Source: Streptomyces stelliscabiei (lineage in GTDB: Bacteria > Actinomycetota > Actinomycetes > Streptomycetales > Streptomycetaceae). From it: DNA of 64,000 nt. The position numbers were made by a program, and so were the translations under genes. The notes beneath the pieces were generated by a model, which saw only the letters and a program-made list of their open reading frames with translations, did not search any database and was not told where the DNA came from. Each line of letters opens with the position of its first letter. The stretch's first letter is position 1. The DNA is taken from positions 9,114,001-9,178,000 of the forward strand of contig NZ_JADBGF010000001.1 of the NCBI RefSeq assembly GCF_014873495.1, in the 5' to 3' direction. This document shows, one piece after another, positions 9,049-17,053 of this stretch.

Positions 9049-9147
9049 TAATCTGTTGTTAACTGTGCGTAGCTTGATCGTACTTGACCGTAATCGGCCA
9101 ACAGCGATTGACTGCCTACTCACCCGTCGTCGACGCGAGGCAAGCCA

Positions 9148-10494
9148 TTGACTTCCGACCTGCTCGCCCCACTCGACCTGGCGTTCTGGAACATCGAGTC
9201 CGCCGAACACCCCATGCACCTGGCCGCCCTCGGCGTCTTCACGGCCGACTCGCCCACCGCGGGAGCCCACGCCGCCGAACTGCTCGCCACGCGGGCCGCC
9301 GCCGTGCCGGGACTGCGGATGCGGATCCGGGACGTGTGGGTCCCGGACGTCCGGCTGCCGCTGGCGTTCGGCGGCGCGACCCGGGAGCCCGTCACCGACT
9401 TCGAGCCCTTCGACCACGTACGGCTGCACGAGCCGACCCCCGACTTCCACGAGGTGGCCGGGCGGCTGATGGAGCGTCCGCTGGAGCGCGGCCGGCCGCC
9501 CTGGGAGGCTCATGTGCTGCCGGGGGCGGACGGCACCTCCTTCGCCGTGCTGTTCAAGTTCCACCACGCCCTGGCCGACGGACTGCGGGCGCTGACGCTC
9601 GCCGCCGCCGTCATGGACCCCATCGAGATGCCCGCGCCCCGGCCGCGCCCCGCGGAGCCGCCGCGCGGCCTCCTCGACGAGGTGCGCAAGCTGCCCGACC
9701 TGGTCCGGGGCACCTTCTCCGACCTCGGGCGCGCCCTGGACATCGGTGCGTCCGTCGCCCGCACCACGCTCGACGCGACCCTCGGCGCCCGCTCCTCCGC
9801 CGCGCTGACCTCCGACGCCAGCGGCACCCGCCGTACCGCCGGGGTGCTCGTGGACCTCGACGACGTGCACCGGATCCGCAAGACCGTCGGCGGCACCGTC
9901 AACGACGTCCTCATCGCCGTGGTGGCGGGGGCGCTGCGGCGGTGGCTGGACGAGCGCGGGGACGGCAGCGACGGGGTCGCGCCCCGGGCCCTGATCCCCG
10001 TCTCCAGGCGCCGTCCCCGCACGGCGCACCCGCAGGGCAACCGGCTCTCCGGGTATCTGATGAAACTGCCCGTGGACGACCCGGACCCGCTCGGGCGGCT
10101 GCGTACGGTGCGCACGGCGATGGACCGCAACAAGGACGCGGGGCCCAACCGGGGCGCCGGCGCGGTGGCGCTCCTCGCGGATCACGTGCTGCCGCTCGGC
10201 CACCGGCTCGGCGGGCCGCTGGTCAGCCAGGCGGCCCGCCTGTGGTTCGACATCCTCGTCACCAGCGTGCCGCTGCCCAGCCTCGGGCTCCGCCTCGGCG
10301 GCTGCCCCCTCGCCGAGATCTATCCCCTGGCCCCGCTCGCCCACGGCCAGTCCCTGGCCGTCGCCGTCTCGACGTATCGAGGGAGCGTCCACTACGGCCT
10401 CGTCGCCGACGCGGAGGCCGTCCCGGACCTGGAGCGGCTCTCCCGGGCGGTCACCCGGGAGGTGGAGGACCTCCTGGCGGCGTGTGAACCGTGA
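9148..10494 (+). CDS. Wax ester synthase / diacylglycerol O-acyltransferase
   Basis: A 448-residue WS/DGAT-family enzyme that transfers acyl groups from acyl-CoA to diacylglycerol or fatty alcohols at the membrane and stores carbon as triacylglycerol or wax ester. The catalytic HHxxxDG motif is HHALADG at residues 139-145, and the N-terminal PLDLAFW pattern is typical. The C-terminal half has the family's NDVLIAVVAGALRRWL and GNRLSGYLMKLPVDDPDP segments. The start codon is TTG at 9148, with GAGG 8 bases upstream. It is followed by a dispersed palindromic element. Confidence 0.93.
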   Translation: MTSDLLAPLDLAFWNIESAEHPMHLAALGVFTADSPTAGAHAAELLATRAAAVPGLRMRIRDVWVPDVRLPLAFGGATREPVTDFEPFDHVRLHEPTPDFHEVAGRLMERPLERGRPPWEAHVLPGADGTSFAVLFKFHHALADGLRALTLAAAVMDPIEMPAPRPRPAEPPRGLLDEVRKLPDLVRGTFSDLGRALDIGASVARTTLDATLGARSSAALTSDASGTRRTAGVLVDLDDVHRIRKTVGGTVNDVLIAVVAGALRRWLDERGDGSDGVAPRALIPVSRRRPRTAHPQGNRLSGYLMKLPVDDPDPLGRLRTVRTAMDRNKDAGPNRGAGAVALLADHVLPLGHRLGGPLVSQAARLWFDILVTSVPLPSLGLRLGGCPLAEIYPLAPLAHGQSLAVAVSTYRGSVHYGLVADAEAVPDLERLSRAVTREVEDLLAACEP

Positions 10495-10517
10495 CACCTG
10501 CGTGTCCGGTGGGGCTT

Positions 10518-10567
10518 TTCGCGCAGTTCCCCGCGCCCCTGAAAAGGGGCGCGGGGAACTGCGCGAA
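10518..10567. repeat. Dispersed Streptomyces palindromic element (copy 1)
   Basis: A perfect 23-bp inverted repeat (10518-10540 with 10545-10567) closed by a GAAA loop, built on the core GCGCAGTTCCCCGCGCCCCT. The same core recurs at five other intergenic places in this window. It sits between the acyltransferase gene and the next gene and could act as a terminator. Confidence 0.9.
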
Positions 10568-10756
10568 CGGGGTCCGGGGCGGAGCCCCGAGTCTCGAACG
10601 GGGGTCGAAGGGGCACAGCCCCTGGCGACGGGACGGGAAGGGGCGGCGGGGGCGAGGGACCGGTTTTTGGTGAGCGGGGGCCGCGCTACGTAGAATTCCG
10701 CGTTCGGTGGCGGACGCGGTGGGCGAGCCGCGGGTGATCAGGGAAGCGGCAGCGCG

Positions 10757-12259
10757 ATGACGGTGACAGAGGACGGCCCGGCGACCACGGACGAGGTCGC
10801 GTACGGCCCGGGCATCGACCCGGAGCGGCTCGCCGTGTGCCTCGGGGTGCTGGAGGAGCTGGACAAGCTGGAGGTCGACCACCCCGACGCGATCGCGGTG
10901 CGCCGGGCCACGGCCGGTGTCTACCGCATGGTCAAGCAGCGCCGCCGCCAGGAGCGCCGCGCCGCCAAGACCGCCCACGACAAGGCGGTCACCGAGTCCA
11001 CGGCCACCGGCTCCGCCCAGCGGATCGACGACGAGACCGAGGGCATCCTGCCGTCGTCCGTGACCGAGGAGGGGAAGATCGCGGGGATACTCCAGCGCCC
11101 CCGCTCCTGCTACACCTGCAAGACCCGCTACGTCGAGGTCGACTACTTCTACCACCAGCTCTGCGCCGACTGCGCCCGCCTCAACCGCGGCAAGCGCGAC
11201 GCCCGCGCCGACCTCACCGGCAAGCGCGCCCTGCTCACCGGCGGCCGCGCCAAGATCGGCATGTACATCGCCCTGCGGCTGCTGCGCGACGGCGCGCACA
11301 CGACGATCACCACGCGCTTCCCCAAGGACGCCATCCGCCGCTTCACCGCCATGGACGACTCGGCGGACTGGATGCACCGCCTGGAGGTCGTCGGCATCGA
11401 CCTGCGCGACCCGGCCCAGGCCGTGGCCCTCGCCGACCAGGTCGCCGCGGCGGGCCCGCTGGACATCCTCATCAACAACGCGACCCAGACCGTACGCCGG
11501 CTGCCCTCCGCCTACGCGGCCCTGGTCGAGGGGGAGAGCGCCCCGCTGCCCGCCGGTGAACTCCCCCCGCACCACGTCATCGGCGCCTTCAACTCCGGCG
11601 CCGTGGACGGCCTGACCGGGATGACCGCACTCCCCGCGGGCGTCAGCGGCCTCGACGCGCAGCAGGTCGCCGACCTCGCCCTGGTCGCCGGCAACGCCAG
11701 CGTCGCCCGGCACCTCGACGGCACCGCCATCGACGCGGGCGGCCTCGTCCCGGACGTGGTCGACAGCAACACCTGGGTGCAGACCATCGAGCAGATCTCC
11801 CCGGTGGAACTGCTGGAGACCCAGCTGTGCAACTACACGGCGCCCTTCATCCTGATCAGCAAGCTCCGCCCGGCCATGGCCGAGGCCGCGAGGAAGGCGG
11901 CCAGCGGACGGGCGTACGTCGTGAACGTCTCCGCGATGGAGGGTGTCTTCGGCCGCGGCTACAAGGGCGCGGGCCACCCGAACACGAACGCCGCCAAGGC
12001 CGCGATGAACATGGTCACGCGGACCAGCGCCCAGGAGATGTTCCAGACCGACGGCATCCTGATGACCTCGGTCGACACCGGCTGGATCACCGACGAACGC
12101 CCGCACTTCGACAAGCTGCGCCTCGCCGACGAGGGCTTCCACGCCCCCCTCGACCTCGTCGACGGCGCGGCCCGCGTCTACGACCCCGTCGTGCTCGGCG
12201 AGCAGGGCGAGGACGTGTACGGCGTCTTCCTGAAGGACTACGCGCCCGGCAAGTGGTGA
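10757..12259 (+). CDS. SDR-like oxidoreductase with N-terminal zinc-finger extension
   Basis: A 500-residue protein. Residues 1-110 are a charged helical region, and 118-139 hold CYTCKTRY and CADC, a Cys2-Cys2 zinc-ribbon pattern with 14 residues between the pairs. From residue about 153 a short-chain dehydrogenase fold begins: nucleotide loop TGGRAKIGM (161-169), LINNATQ and NVSAMEG. The usual catalytic YxxxK is replaced by TNAAK, so Thr occupies the Tyr position. Related proteins with this substitution exist in the family as I recall it. The substrate is unknown. The chain is about twice the usual SDR length. It stands alone, and its 3' end overlaps the convergent HD gene by 22 bases. Confidence 0.85.
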   Translation: MTVTEDGPATTDEVAYGPGIDPERLAVCLGVLEELDKLEVDHPDAIAVRRATAGVYRMVKQRRRQERRAAKTAHDKAVTESTATGSAQRIDDETEGILPSSVTEEGKIAGILQRPRSCYTCKTRYVEVDYFYHQLCADCARLNRGKRDARADLTGKRALLTGGRAKIGMYIALRLLRDGAHTTITTRFPKDAIRRFTAMDDSADWMHRLEVVGIDLRDPAQAVALADQVAAAGPLDILINNATQTVRRLPSAYAALVEGESAPLPAGELPPHHVIGAFNSGAVDGLTGMTALPAGVSGLDAQQVADLALVAGNASVARHLDGTAIDAGGLVPDVVDSNTWVQTIEQISPVELLETQLCNYTAPFILISKLRPAMAEAARKAASGRAYVVNVSAMEGVFGRGYKGAGHPNTNAAKAAMNMVTRTSAQEMFQTDGILMTSVDTGWITDERPHFDKLRLADEGFHAPLDLVDGAARVYDPVVLGEQGEDVYGVFLKDYAPGKW

Positions 12260-12786
12260 GACGAGGCCCCGACCCGGCCGGCCCGCTCCGTCCGGGCCGC
12301 CCGGCCGGCCACCAGTTCCAGCACGGTGCGCCAGTCCTCCAGCACCCCGGCGTCCACCCCGGCCGACCGCCCCGCCTCACCCGCCTGGCGTAGCGTCAGC
12401 ACGTCCTCGACGAGACCCGCGTCCACCCAGCCGCCCGCATGCAGTCGTACGAGGTGATCGGGGCCGAGGACGTGCAGGCGTACGAGCTGGGCGACCCGGT
12501 CGCCGAGCAGCGGCCGGACCGTGCCGGCGGCCAGGTCCGCGTGGCCGGTGTCGTCACCCGGTCGGAGCAACTGCCCCAGGGTGTGCACCAGGCCGGCCAC
12601 CTGGAGTTCCTTGTCGGCGGGCCGGCCGCGGCGCAGCAGCGCGGCGGTCCGCAGCGCGTGTGCGTGCGGGTCCGCGGGGCTGCCCGGAGGGCGGTCCGGT
12701 CCGTCCCGGCGGTGGTCCGGTGCCCGGCCGCCGTCCCGGCGGGCGTGCAGCAGATCCATCAGCTCGTCCACGCCGCGCAGTTCCAT
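12238..12786 (-). CDS. HD-domain-like protein with degenerate metal site
   Basis: A 182-residue cytoplasmic protein resembling small HD-domain proteins of the PhnZ/inositol-oxygenase-like group: HALRTAALLRRG, then LVHTLGQLL, then RLHVLGPDHLVRLHAGGWVD. In that family the second motif is normally HDIGH; here it reads HTLGQ, which removes key metal ligands, so phosphohydrolase or oxygenase activity is doubtful. The ATG at 12786 has GGAGGA upstream. The gene is convergent to the zinc-finger SDR and overlaps its last 22 bases. It may be a regulator or a decayed enzyme. Confidence 0.7.
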   Translation of the reverse strand: MELRGVDELMDLLHARRDGGRAPDHRRDGPDRPPGSPADPHAHALRTAALLRRGRPADKELQVAGLVHTLGQLLRPGDDTGHADLAAGTVRPLLGDRVAQLVRLHVLGPDHLVRLHAGGWVDAGLVEDVLTLRQAGEAGRSAGVDAGVLEDWRTVLELVAGRAARTERAGRVGASSHHLPGA

Positions 12787-13282
12787 CCGCCGGTCCTCCC
12801 GAGTCCGCCCGTGAGAAAAGCCGTTGCCGCACATGAGCAGATCATGGTCGGCTTGCGATGCGGCCAACAGGACCTGAACTACGCGCCGAGGCCGGTGATC
12901 CGATGGGTCGTCGGGCCGGTGCGGGGTGCGAGTGCTGAGCCGAACGGGTGATGAGAAAACCCACCAAATGGGTCAAATTGCCCTAGGGTAGGGCGTGCTG
13001 GGCGCTGAACGACTCAAGACAGTTACCTCTTGTTTTCAGCCCCATAGAGCGGCCGCCCGCTCATTTGGTTACTCTGTACCGGACGGACAGCCTGATTTGG
13101 GTCCCACCCACACCCACGGTCCGTCCCGGGACAAGCCGGTCACCACGGCCTGCTCTCACACCCAGACGATCCGGCGCCACCGCGTCCGAACTGACATCGA
13201 CTCAGACCCGAGCGGACGCCAGACGCGCAGCGGCAAGCTGGGCCGACGTCCCGAGGGTGACCCGACACATAAGGAGTGCGCG
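12787..13282. other. Long intergenic region upstream of the 56-residue small gene
   Basis: About 500 bases without a convincing gene. It must hold the promoters of the HD gene (minus) and the small protein gene (plus). A perfect palindrome lies at 12980-12994. An open frame runs through 12995-13282 in phase with the small gene but has no protein-like features. Confidence 0.4.
12980..12994. promoter_or_regulatory. Palindrome GCCCTA-GGG-TAGGGC
   Basis: A perfect 6-bp inverted repeat with a 3-base centre in the divergent intergenic region. Its size and position fit a dimeric repressor operator. The regulator is unknown. Confidence 0.3.
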
Positions 13283-13453
13283 GTGACACCAGAGAAGACG
13301 AATGGCGATCAACGCCCCAAGGAACGCACCGAGGGCGGCCGGTCGAAGAAGGAACTCGGCAGCCTGGACGTGTGGGCCAGGTCCGCCCCGATCCGACTGG
13401 CGGGCTACGAGGACGACCTCGCCGAGCCCCACATCCTGCCCAGCGTGGACTGA
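13283..13453 (+). CDS. 56-residue small protein of unknown function
   Basis: A short ORF starting at GTG 13283 with a strong AAGGAG six bases upstream. The N-terminal half is Lys/Arg/Glu/Gly-rich and flexible. The C-terminal half (KELGSLDVWARSAPIRLAGY then EDDLAEPHILPSVD) is non-repetitive, has hydrophobic and acidic residues and ends in Asp, and looks conserved rather than random. It has no signal peptide or membrane segment. I do not recognise a named family. A charged leader with a distinct acidic tail could suit a modified-peptide precursor or a small partner protein, but no maturation enzymes are adjacent. It is followed by an inverted repeat and a GNAT gene. Confidence 0.7.
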   Translation: MTPEKTNGDQRPKERTEGGRSKKELGSLDVWARSAPIRLAGYEDDLAEPHILPSVD

Positions 13454-13477
13454 CCGGCAGGATCGTGTGATCGCCGT

Positions 13478-13510
13478 CTGCATGGGCGTGCCAGACTCGC
13501 GCCCATGCAG
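13478..13510 (+). promoter_or_regulatory. Inverted repeat overlapping the GNAT start codon
   Basis: A perfect 11-bp inverted repeat (13478-13488 with 13500-13510) whose right arm contains the ATG at 13505. As RNA it would hide the start codon; as DNA it could be an operator. It may also end the small-protein transcript. Confidence 0.55.
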
Positions 13511-13987
13511 ATCAGAGAAGCCACCGCCGACGACTGGCCCGGCATCTGGCCGTTCTGGCACCGCGTCGTCGCCGCCGGGGACACCTACACCTGGGACCCG
13601 GACACCTCCGAGGAGGCCGCCCGCGCTCTGTGGATGGCCCCCGCCAAGCGCGTGTACGTCGTCCAGGACGAGACCGGGGCGCTGATCGGCTCCGCCTTCC
13701 TCACCCCCAACTACGGCGGTCCCGCCGCCCGCGTCGCCAACGCGGGCTTCATGGTCGACCCCGACCACGGGGGCCGCGGCATCGGCCGTGCCCTCGCCGT
13801 ACACGTCCTCGCCGAGGCCGGAGCCCAGGGTTTCCGGGGCATGGTGTTCAACGCCGTGGTCGAGACCAACCCCGCCGTACGGCTCTGGACCTCGCTCGGC
13901 TTCACCGTCCTCGGCACCGTGCCGGACGCGTTCGAGCACCCGAAGGACGGCCGGGTGGGGCTGCACATCATGTACAAGGCGCTCTGA
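13505..13987 (+). CDS. GNAT family N-acetyltransferase
   Basis: A 160-residue single-domain acetyltransferase, similar in layout to phosphinothricin-type and related GNATs. The N-terminus is IREATADDWPGIWPFWHRVV, the acetyl-CoA loop is DPDHGGRGIGRALAVHVL (residues about 85-102), and NAVVETNPAVRLWTSLGF matches GNAT motif B. The substrate is unknown. No clear ribosome binding site precedes the ATG at 13505, and the start lies in an inverted repeat, so translation may be regulated or the message may be leaderless. Confidence 0.9.
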   Translation: MQIREATADDWPGIWPFWHRVVAAGDTYTWDPDTSEEAARALWMAPAKRVYVVQDETGALIGSAFLTPNYGGPAARVANAGFMVDPDHGGRGIGRALAVHVLAEAGAQGFRGMVFNAVVETNPAVRLWTSLGFTVLGTVPDAFEHPKDGRVGLHIMYKAL

Positions 13988-14051
13988 CGCGAGGCGCCGC
14001 GCCGCAGACCGCCGCGCCGCGAGCCGCCGTGACAGGGCCACCGCGACACGG

Positions 14052-15407
14052 TCAGTCGAGCGGCGCCGTCCGCCGCCACGGGTTCAGCTCCTCCAACCGG
14101 CCCGCCACCGCCAGGAGTTCGGGCTCCGAGCCCGGTCGGCCCACCAGCTGCACCGCGCAGGGCGCGCCCGACGGCAGCGTGCCGAACGGCACGGACATCG
14201 CCGGCCAGCCCGTGAGGTTCCACGGCGGTGTCAGGGGCGAGTAGTTCGTGTTCACCAGCAGATTGCGCAGCCATCCCCGCTCGTGCCAGTTCGCGGCGGC
14301 GGGCCCGCGCCGGGCGAGCGCCGGGGTGAGCAGCACGTCGTGCTCGGCGAAGAACGGCTCCAGCCGCCGACGCAGCAGCTCCCGGCGGTCGCCCGCGCGC
14401 ACCCCCTTCACGAAGCGGCGTCCCACGGCCGCGTGCACCCGCGTGCGCCGGGTGAGCAGCTTCGGATCCAGCCCCTCGGCATCCACCGCCGTGCCCGCCG
14501 TCCAGTGCGCCAGGGAGGTCGTGCCCAGCCAGAGGGGATACGGCGGATCGGACGGCCGGACCGTCAGCCCGGACCCGGCCAGCAGTTCGGCCGCCCGGCG
14601 CGCGGCGTCGGCGTACGGGCGGGTGACGCCCACGCCGACCAGGGGGCTGCGCACGGACAGGGCGATGCTCGGCACGGGCACGGGCGCGGCGGTGGCGGAG
14701 ATCGGGCCGGTGTCGGTCCCCGCGAGTATCCGGAACATCAGCCGGATGTCCTCGACGGTCGTCGCCAGCGGGCCGTTCTCCGACATGCCGAACCAGTCGC
14801 CGTGCCCGATGTCCGCCGGGACGACGCCGAAGCCCGGCTTGAGGCCGAGCAGACCGCAGTTGGCCGCCGGTATCCGCAGCGAGCCCATCCCGTCGTTGCC
14901 GAGGGCCAGCGGTACCAGCCCGGCGGCGACGGCCGCCGCGCTGCCCCCCGACGAGCCGCCCGCCGTGCGCGAGATGTCCCAGGGGTTGCGGGCGGTGCCG
15001 TGCACGCCGTCCGTGGTCCCGAAGACACACAGCTCGGGCACGTTGGTGAGCCCCACGACCACCGCGCCCGCCGCCCGCAGCCGGGCCACGGTCACATGGT
15101 CGTCCGCGGCCGGCGTCCGCGGGGTCGCGTCGGACCCGTTCCGGGTGGACTCGCCCCGCACGGCGAGGTTGTCCTTGATCGCCACTGGCACGCCCGCCAG
15201 CGGCAGTTCGGCAAGATCGGCCCGGCCGGCCACCTCGTCCGCCTCGGCCGGCGCCGCCTCCGCCCGGACCGTGCGGAACGCCCCGACCCGTCCGTCCAGC
15301 GCCTCGATCCGCGCCAGGTGATCCGCCACCACCTGGCGCGGCGTGACGCGCTTGTCCCGTACGGCGGCGGCTATCTCGGCGGCGGTCCGGCCGGCCCAGC
15401 TGGTCAC
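14052..15407 (-). CDS. Amidase signature family amidase
   Basis: A 451-residue amidohydrolase that hydrolyses an amide through the Ser-cisSer-Lys triad. The lysine lies in GVPVAIKDN (near residue 73), and the Gly/Ser-rich signature is AGGSSGGSAAAVAAG (near residues 140-155). The substrate is not predictable; the family includes aryl-acylamidases and GatA-like enzymes. The GTG at 15407 has GGGAG upstream and gives the family start TSWAGRTAAEIAAAVRDKRV. It lacks gatB/gatC neighbours, so tRNA amidotransferase is unlikely. It is convergent to the GNAT gene. Confidence 0.92.
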   Translation of the reverse strand: MTSWAGRTAAEIAAAVRDKRVTPRQVVADHLARIEALDGRVGAFRTVRAEAAPAEADEVAGRADLAELPLAGVPVAIKDNLAVRGESTRNGSDATPRTPAADDHVTVARLRAAGAVVVGLTNVPELCVFGTTDGVHGTARNPWDISRTAGGSSGGSAAAVAAGLVPLALGNDGMGSLRIPAANCGLLGLKPGFGVVPADIGHGDWFGMSENGPLATTVEDIRLMFRILAGTDTGPISATAAPVPVPSIALSVRSPLVGVGVTRPYADAARRAAELLAGSGLTVRPSDPPYPLWLGTTSLAHWTAGTAVDAEGLDPKLLTRRTRVHAAVGRRFVKGVRAGDRRELLRRRLEPFFAEHDVLLTPALARRGPAAANWHERGWLRNLLVNTNYSPLTPPWNLTGWPAMSVPFGTLPSGAPCAVQLVGRPGSEPELLAVAGRLEELNPWRRTAPLD

Positions 15408-15552
15408 GGGCGCTCCCTGCGGTGTCGGGTGCGTCGGTGTCGTACGCGACGCAGATGCGTACCCGTGAGTAGGGGCCGGGTACGGGAGCACTGTGCCCTG
15501 CGGCGCGGCCCCGCGTCGAGGGTCCGCCGCGAAGAAGTCCGTGCGTGGCCCG

Positions 15553-16977
15553 CTACGGCGTCCGCGCGGGCGGTCCGGCCAGCCGCGTCGGCGGCATGAA
15601 CTCCCGCACGTACGTCCGCTCCCAGCACGCGCCGGTCTCCCGCAGTTCCCGCCAGGTCGTGTAGCGGTAGCGGAAGAGGCGGGCACGGACGAACCGGGGC
15701 GGGGCGTCGGCGGGGAACGGGGAGCGGCGCAGCAGCCGCAGGGTGTCGCGGTCGTTCTCCAGGAGCCGCTCCATCAGCGCGCCGAACCAGGAGCCGGCGT
15801 ACGCGGGGGAGAGCGCGGCGAACCACATCAGCCAGTCGAGCCGCAGATGGTAGGGGGCGAACTGGCGCGGCCAGCGTCGCGGATCGCCCGGCTTGCCCCG
15901 GAACTCGTACTCCCGCCACTCGGAGTCCTCGCGCGGCACGTCGTCCGCCGTGCCCTCGACCACCACCTCGTACCGCACCCGGCTGACGCTTCCGAACGCC
16001 CCGTAGGTGTTGACCAGGTGCAACGGGTCGAAGGAGCGGTTCATGACCTGACGGCGGGAGATCATGTTGCGGACGGGGTGGTAGCTGAGCCCGAGGAGCA
16101 GGGCGGCGACGGCGAGCACGAGGACCGTGTACCAGTGGGGCGTGCCGGGGGTGTCCGGCGCGGGGCTGCCGAAGTCGACCGCGGACAGGGCCAGCACGAT
16201 CGTGATCCAGTTCAGCCAGGAGAAGTTGCCCGACAGCACCAGCCACAGCTGGGTCAGGATCATCAACGAGGCCGCGGCCGTCGCGATCGGCTGCGGGGTG
16301 AACAGCAGGAACGGCACCACGAGCTGGGTGACGTGGTTGGCGGCCACCTCGACCCGGTGGAACGGCTTCGGCAGGTGGTGGAAGAACCAGCTGAGCGGGC
16401 CGGGCATCGGCTGGGTCTCGTGGTGGTGGTCGAGGCAGGTCAGCTTGCGCCAGCACGCGTCGCCGCGCATCTTGATCAGTCCGGCGCCGAACTCGACCCG
16501 GAACAGCACCCAGCGCAGCAGGAACAGCACCACCACCGGGGGCGCCACCTCGTCGTTGCCGAGGAGGACGGCCAGGAAGCCGGTCTCCAGGAGCAGGGAC
16601 TCCCAGCCGAACGCGTACCAGGTCTGGCCGACGTTCACGATCGACAGGTACATCGCCCACGGCACGGACCACAGCAGCATGGCCGCCCAGAGGGGCAGCA
16701 GCGCGTCCAGCCCCGCCACGAGCGCCGCCGAGACCACGCAGCCCGCCCAGGCCCACACCGCGAAGAAGCGGTCCGAATAGTGGCGGTGGAACACGCTCGG
16801 CGCCCGCCGGAACGGCACCCGCTCGACGAAGCGGGGCACCGGCAGCATCCCGCGCTCCCCGATCAGCGCGCGGAACTGCAGGGCCGCACCCAGGAACGCG
16901 ACCAGATAGACGGCGGCCAGCGAACGCTGGAAGAGCAGTCTGCTCAGCCAGAGGTCGGGCGCGGTGAACCAGTCCAC
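15553..16977 (-). CDS. Lipase maturation factor family membrane protein
   Basis: A 474-residue polytopic membrane protein with several hydrophobic segments in residues 15-290 and a soluble C-terminal third. The block from LIKMRGDACWRKLTCLDHHH to QPMPGPLSWFFHHLPKPFHR is the conserved core of the LMF1 family, which in animals aids folding of secreted lipases in the ER. The bacterial role is not established. The start GTG at 16977 diverges from the sensor phosphatase gene. The C-terminal part contains GSVSRVRYEVVVEGT and LRLDWLMWFAALSP, also typical of LMF homologues. Confidence 0.88.
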   Translation of the reverse strand: MDWFTAPDLWLSRLLFQRSLAAVYLVAFLGAALQFRALIGERGMLPVPRFVERVPFRRAPSVFHRHYSDRFFAVWAWAGCVVSAALVAGLDALLPLWAAMLLWSVPWAMYLSIVNVGQTWYAFGWESLLLETGFLAVLLGNDEVAPPVVVLFLLRWVLFRVEFGAGLIKMRGDACWRKLTCLDHHHETQPMPGPLSWFFHHLPKPFHRVEVAANHVTQLVVPFLLFTPQPIATAAASLMILTQLWLVLSGNFSWLNWITIVLALSAVDFGSPAPDTPGTPHWYTVLVLAVAALLLGLSYHPVRNMISRRQVMNRSFDPLHLVNTYGAFGSVSRVRYEVVVEGTADDVPREDSEWREYEFRGKPGDPRRWPRQFAPYHLRLDWLMWFAALSPAYAGSWFGALMERLLENDRDTLRLLRRSPFPADAPPRFVRARLFRYRYTTWRELRETGACWERTYVREFMPPTRLAGPPARTP

Positions 16978-17053
16978 ACCACTGACGATAGTGAGCGCGT
17001 CGACGATGCTCTCTCCACTCGAATAATCGGGAAAATACTGTCAAAGTGGCCCC

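Noticed and set aside
12995..13282. Upstream extension of the 56-residue gene to a 152-residue protein
   Set aside because: The added part has no protein-like pattern, and the strong AAGGAG before the GTG at 13283 fixes the short start.
13283..13453. Calling the 56-residue protein a RiPP precursor
   Set aside because: No cyclase, radical SAM, ATP-grasp, methyltransferase or protease gene is adjacent; the shape alone is not enough.
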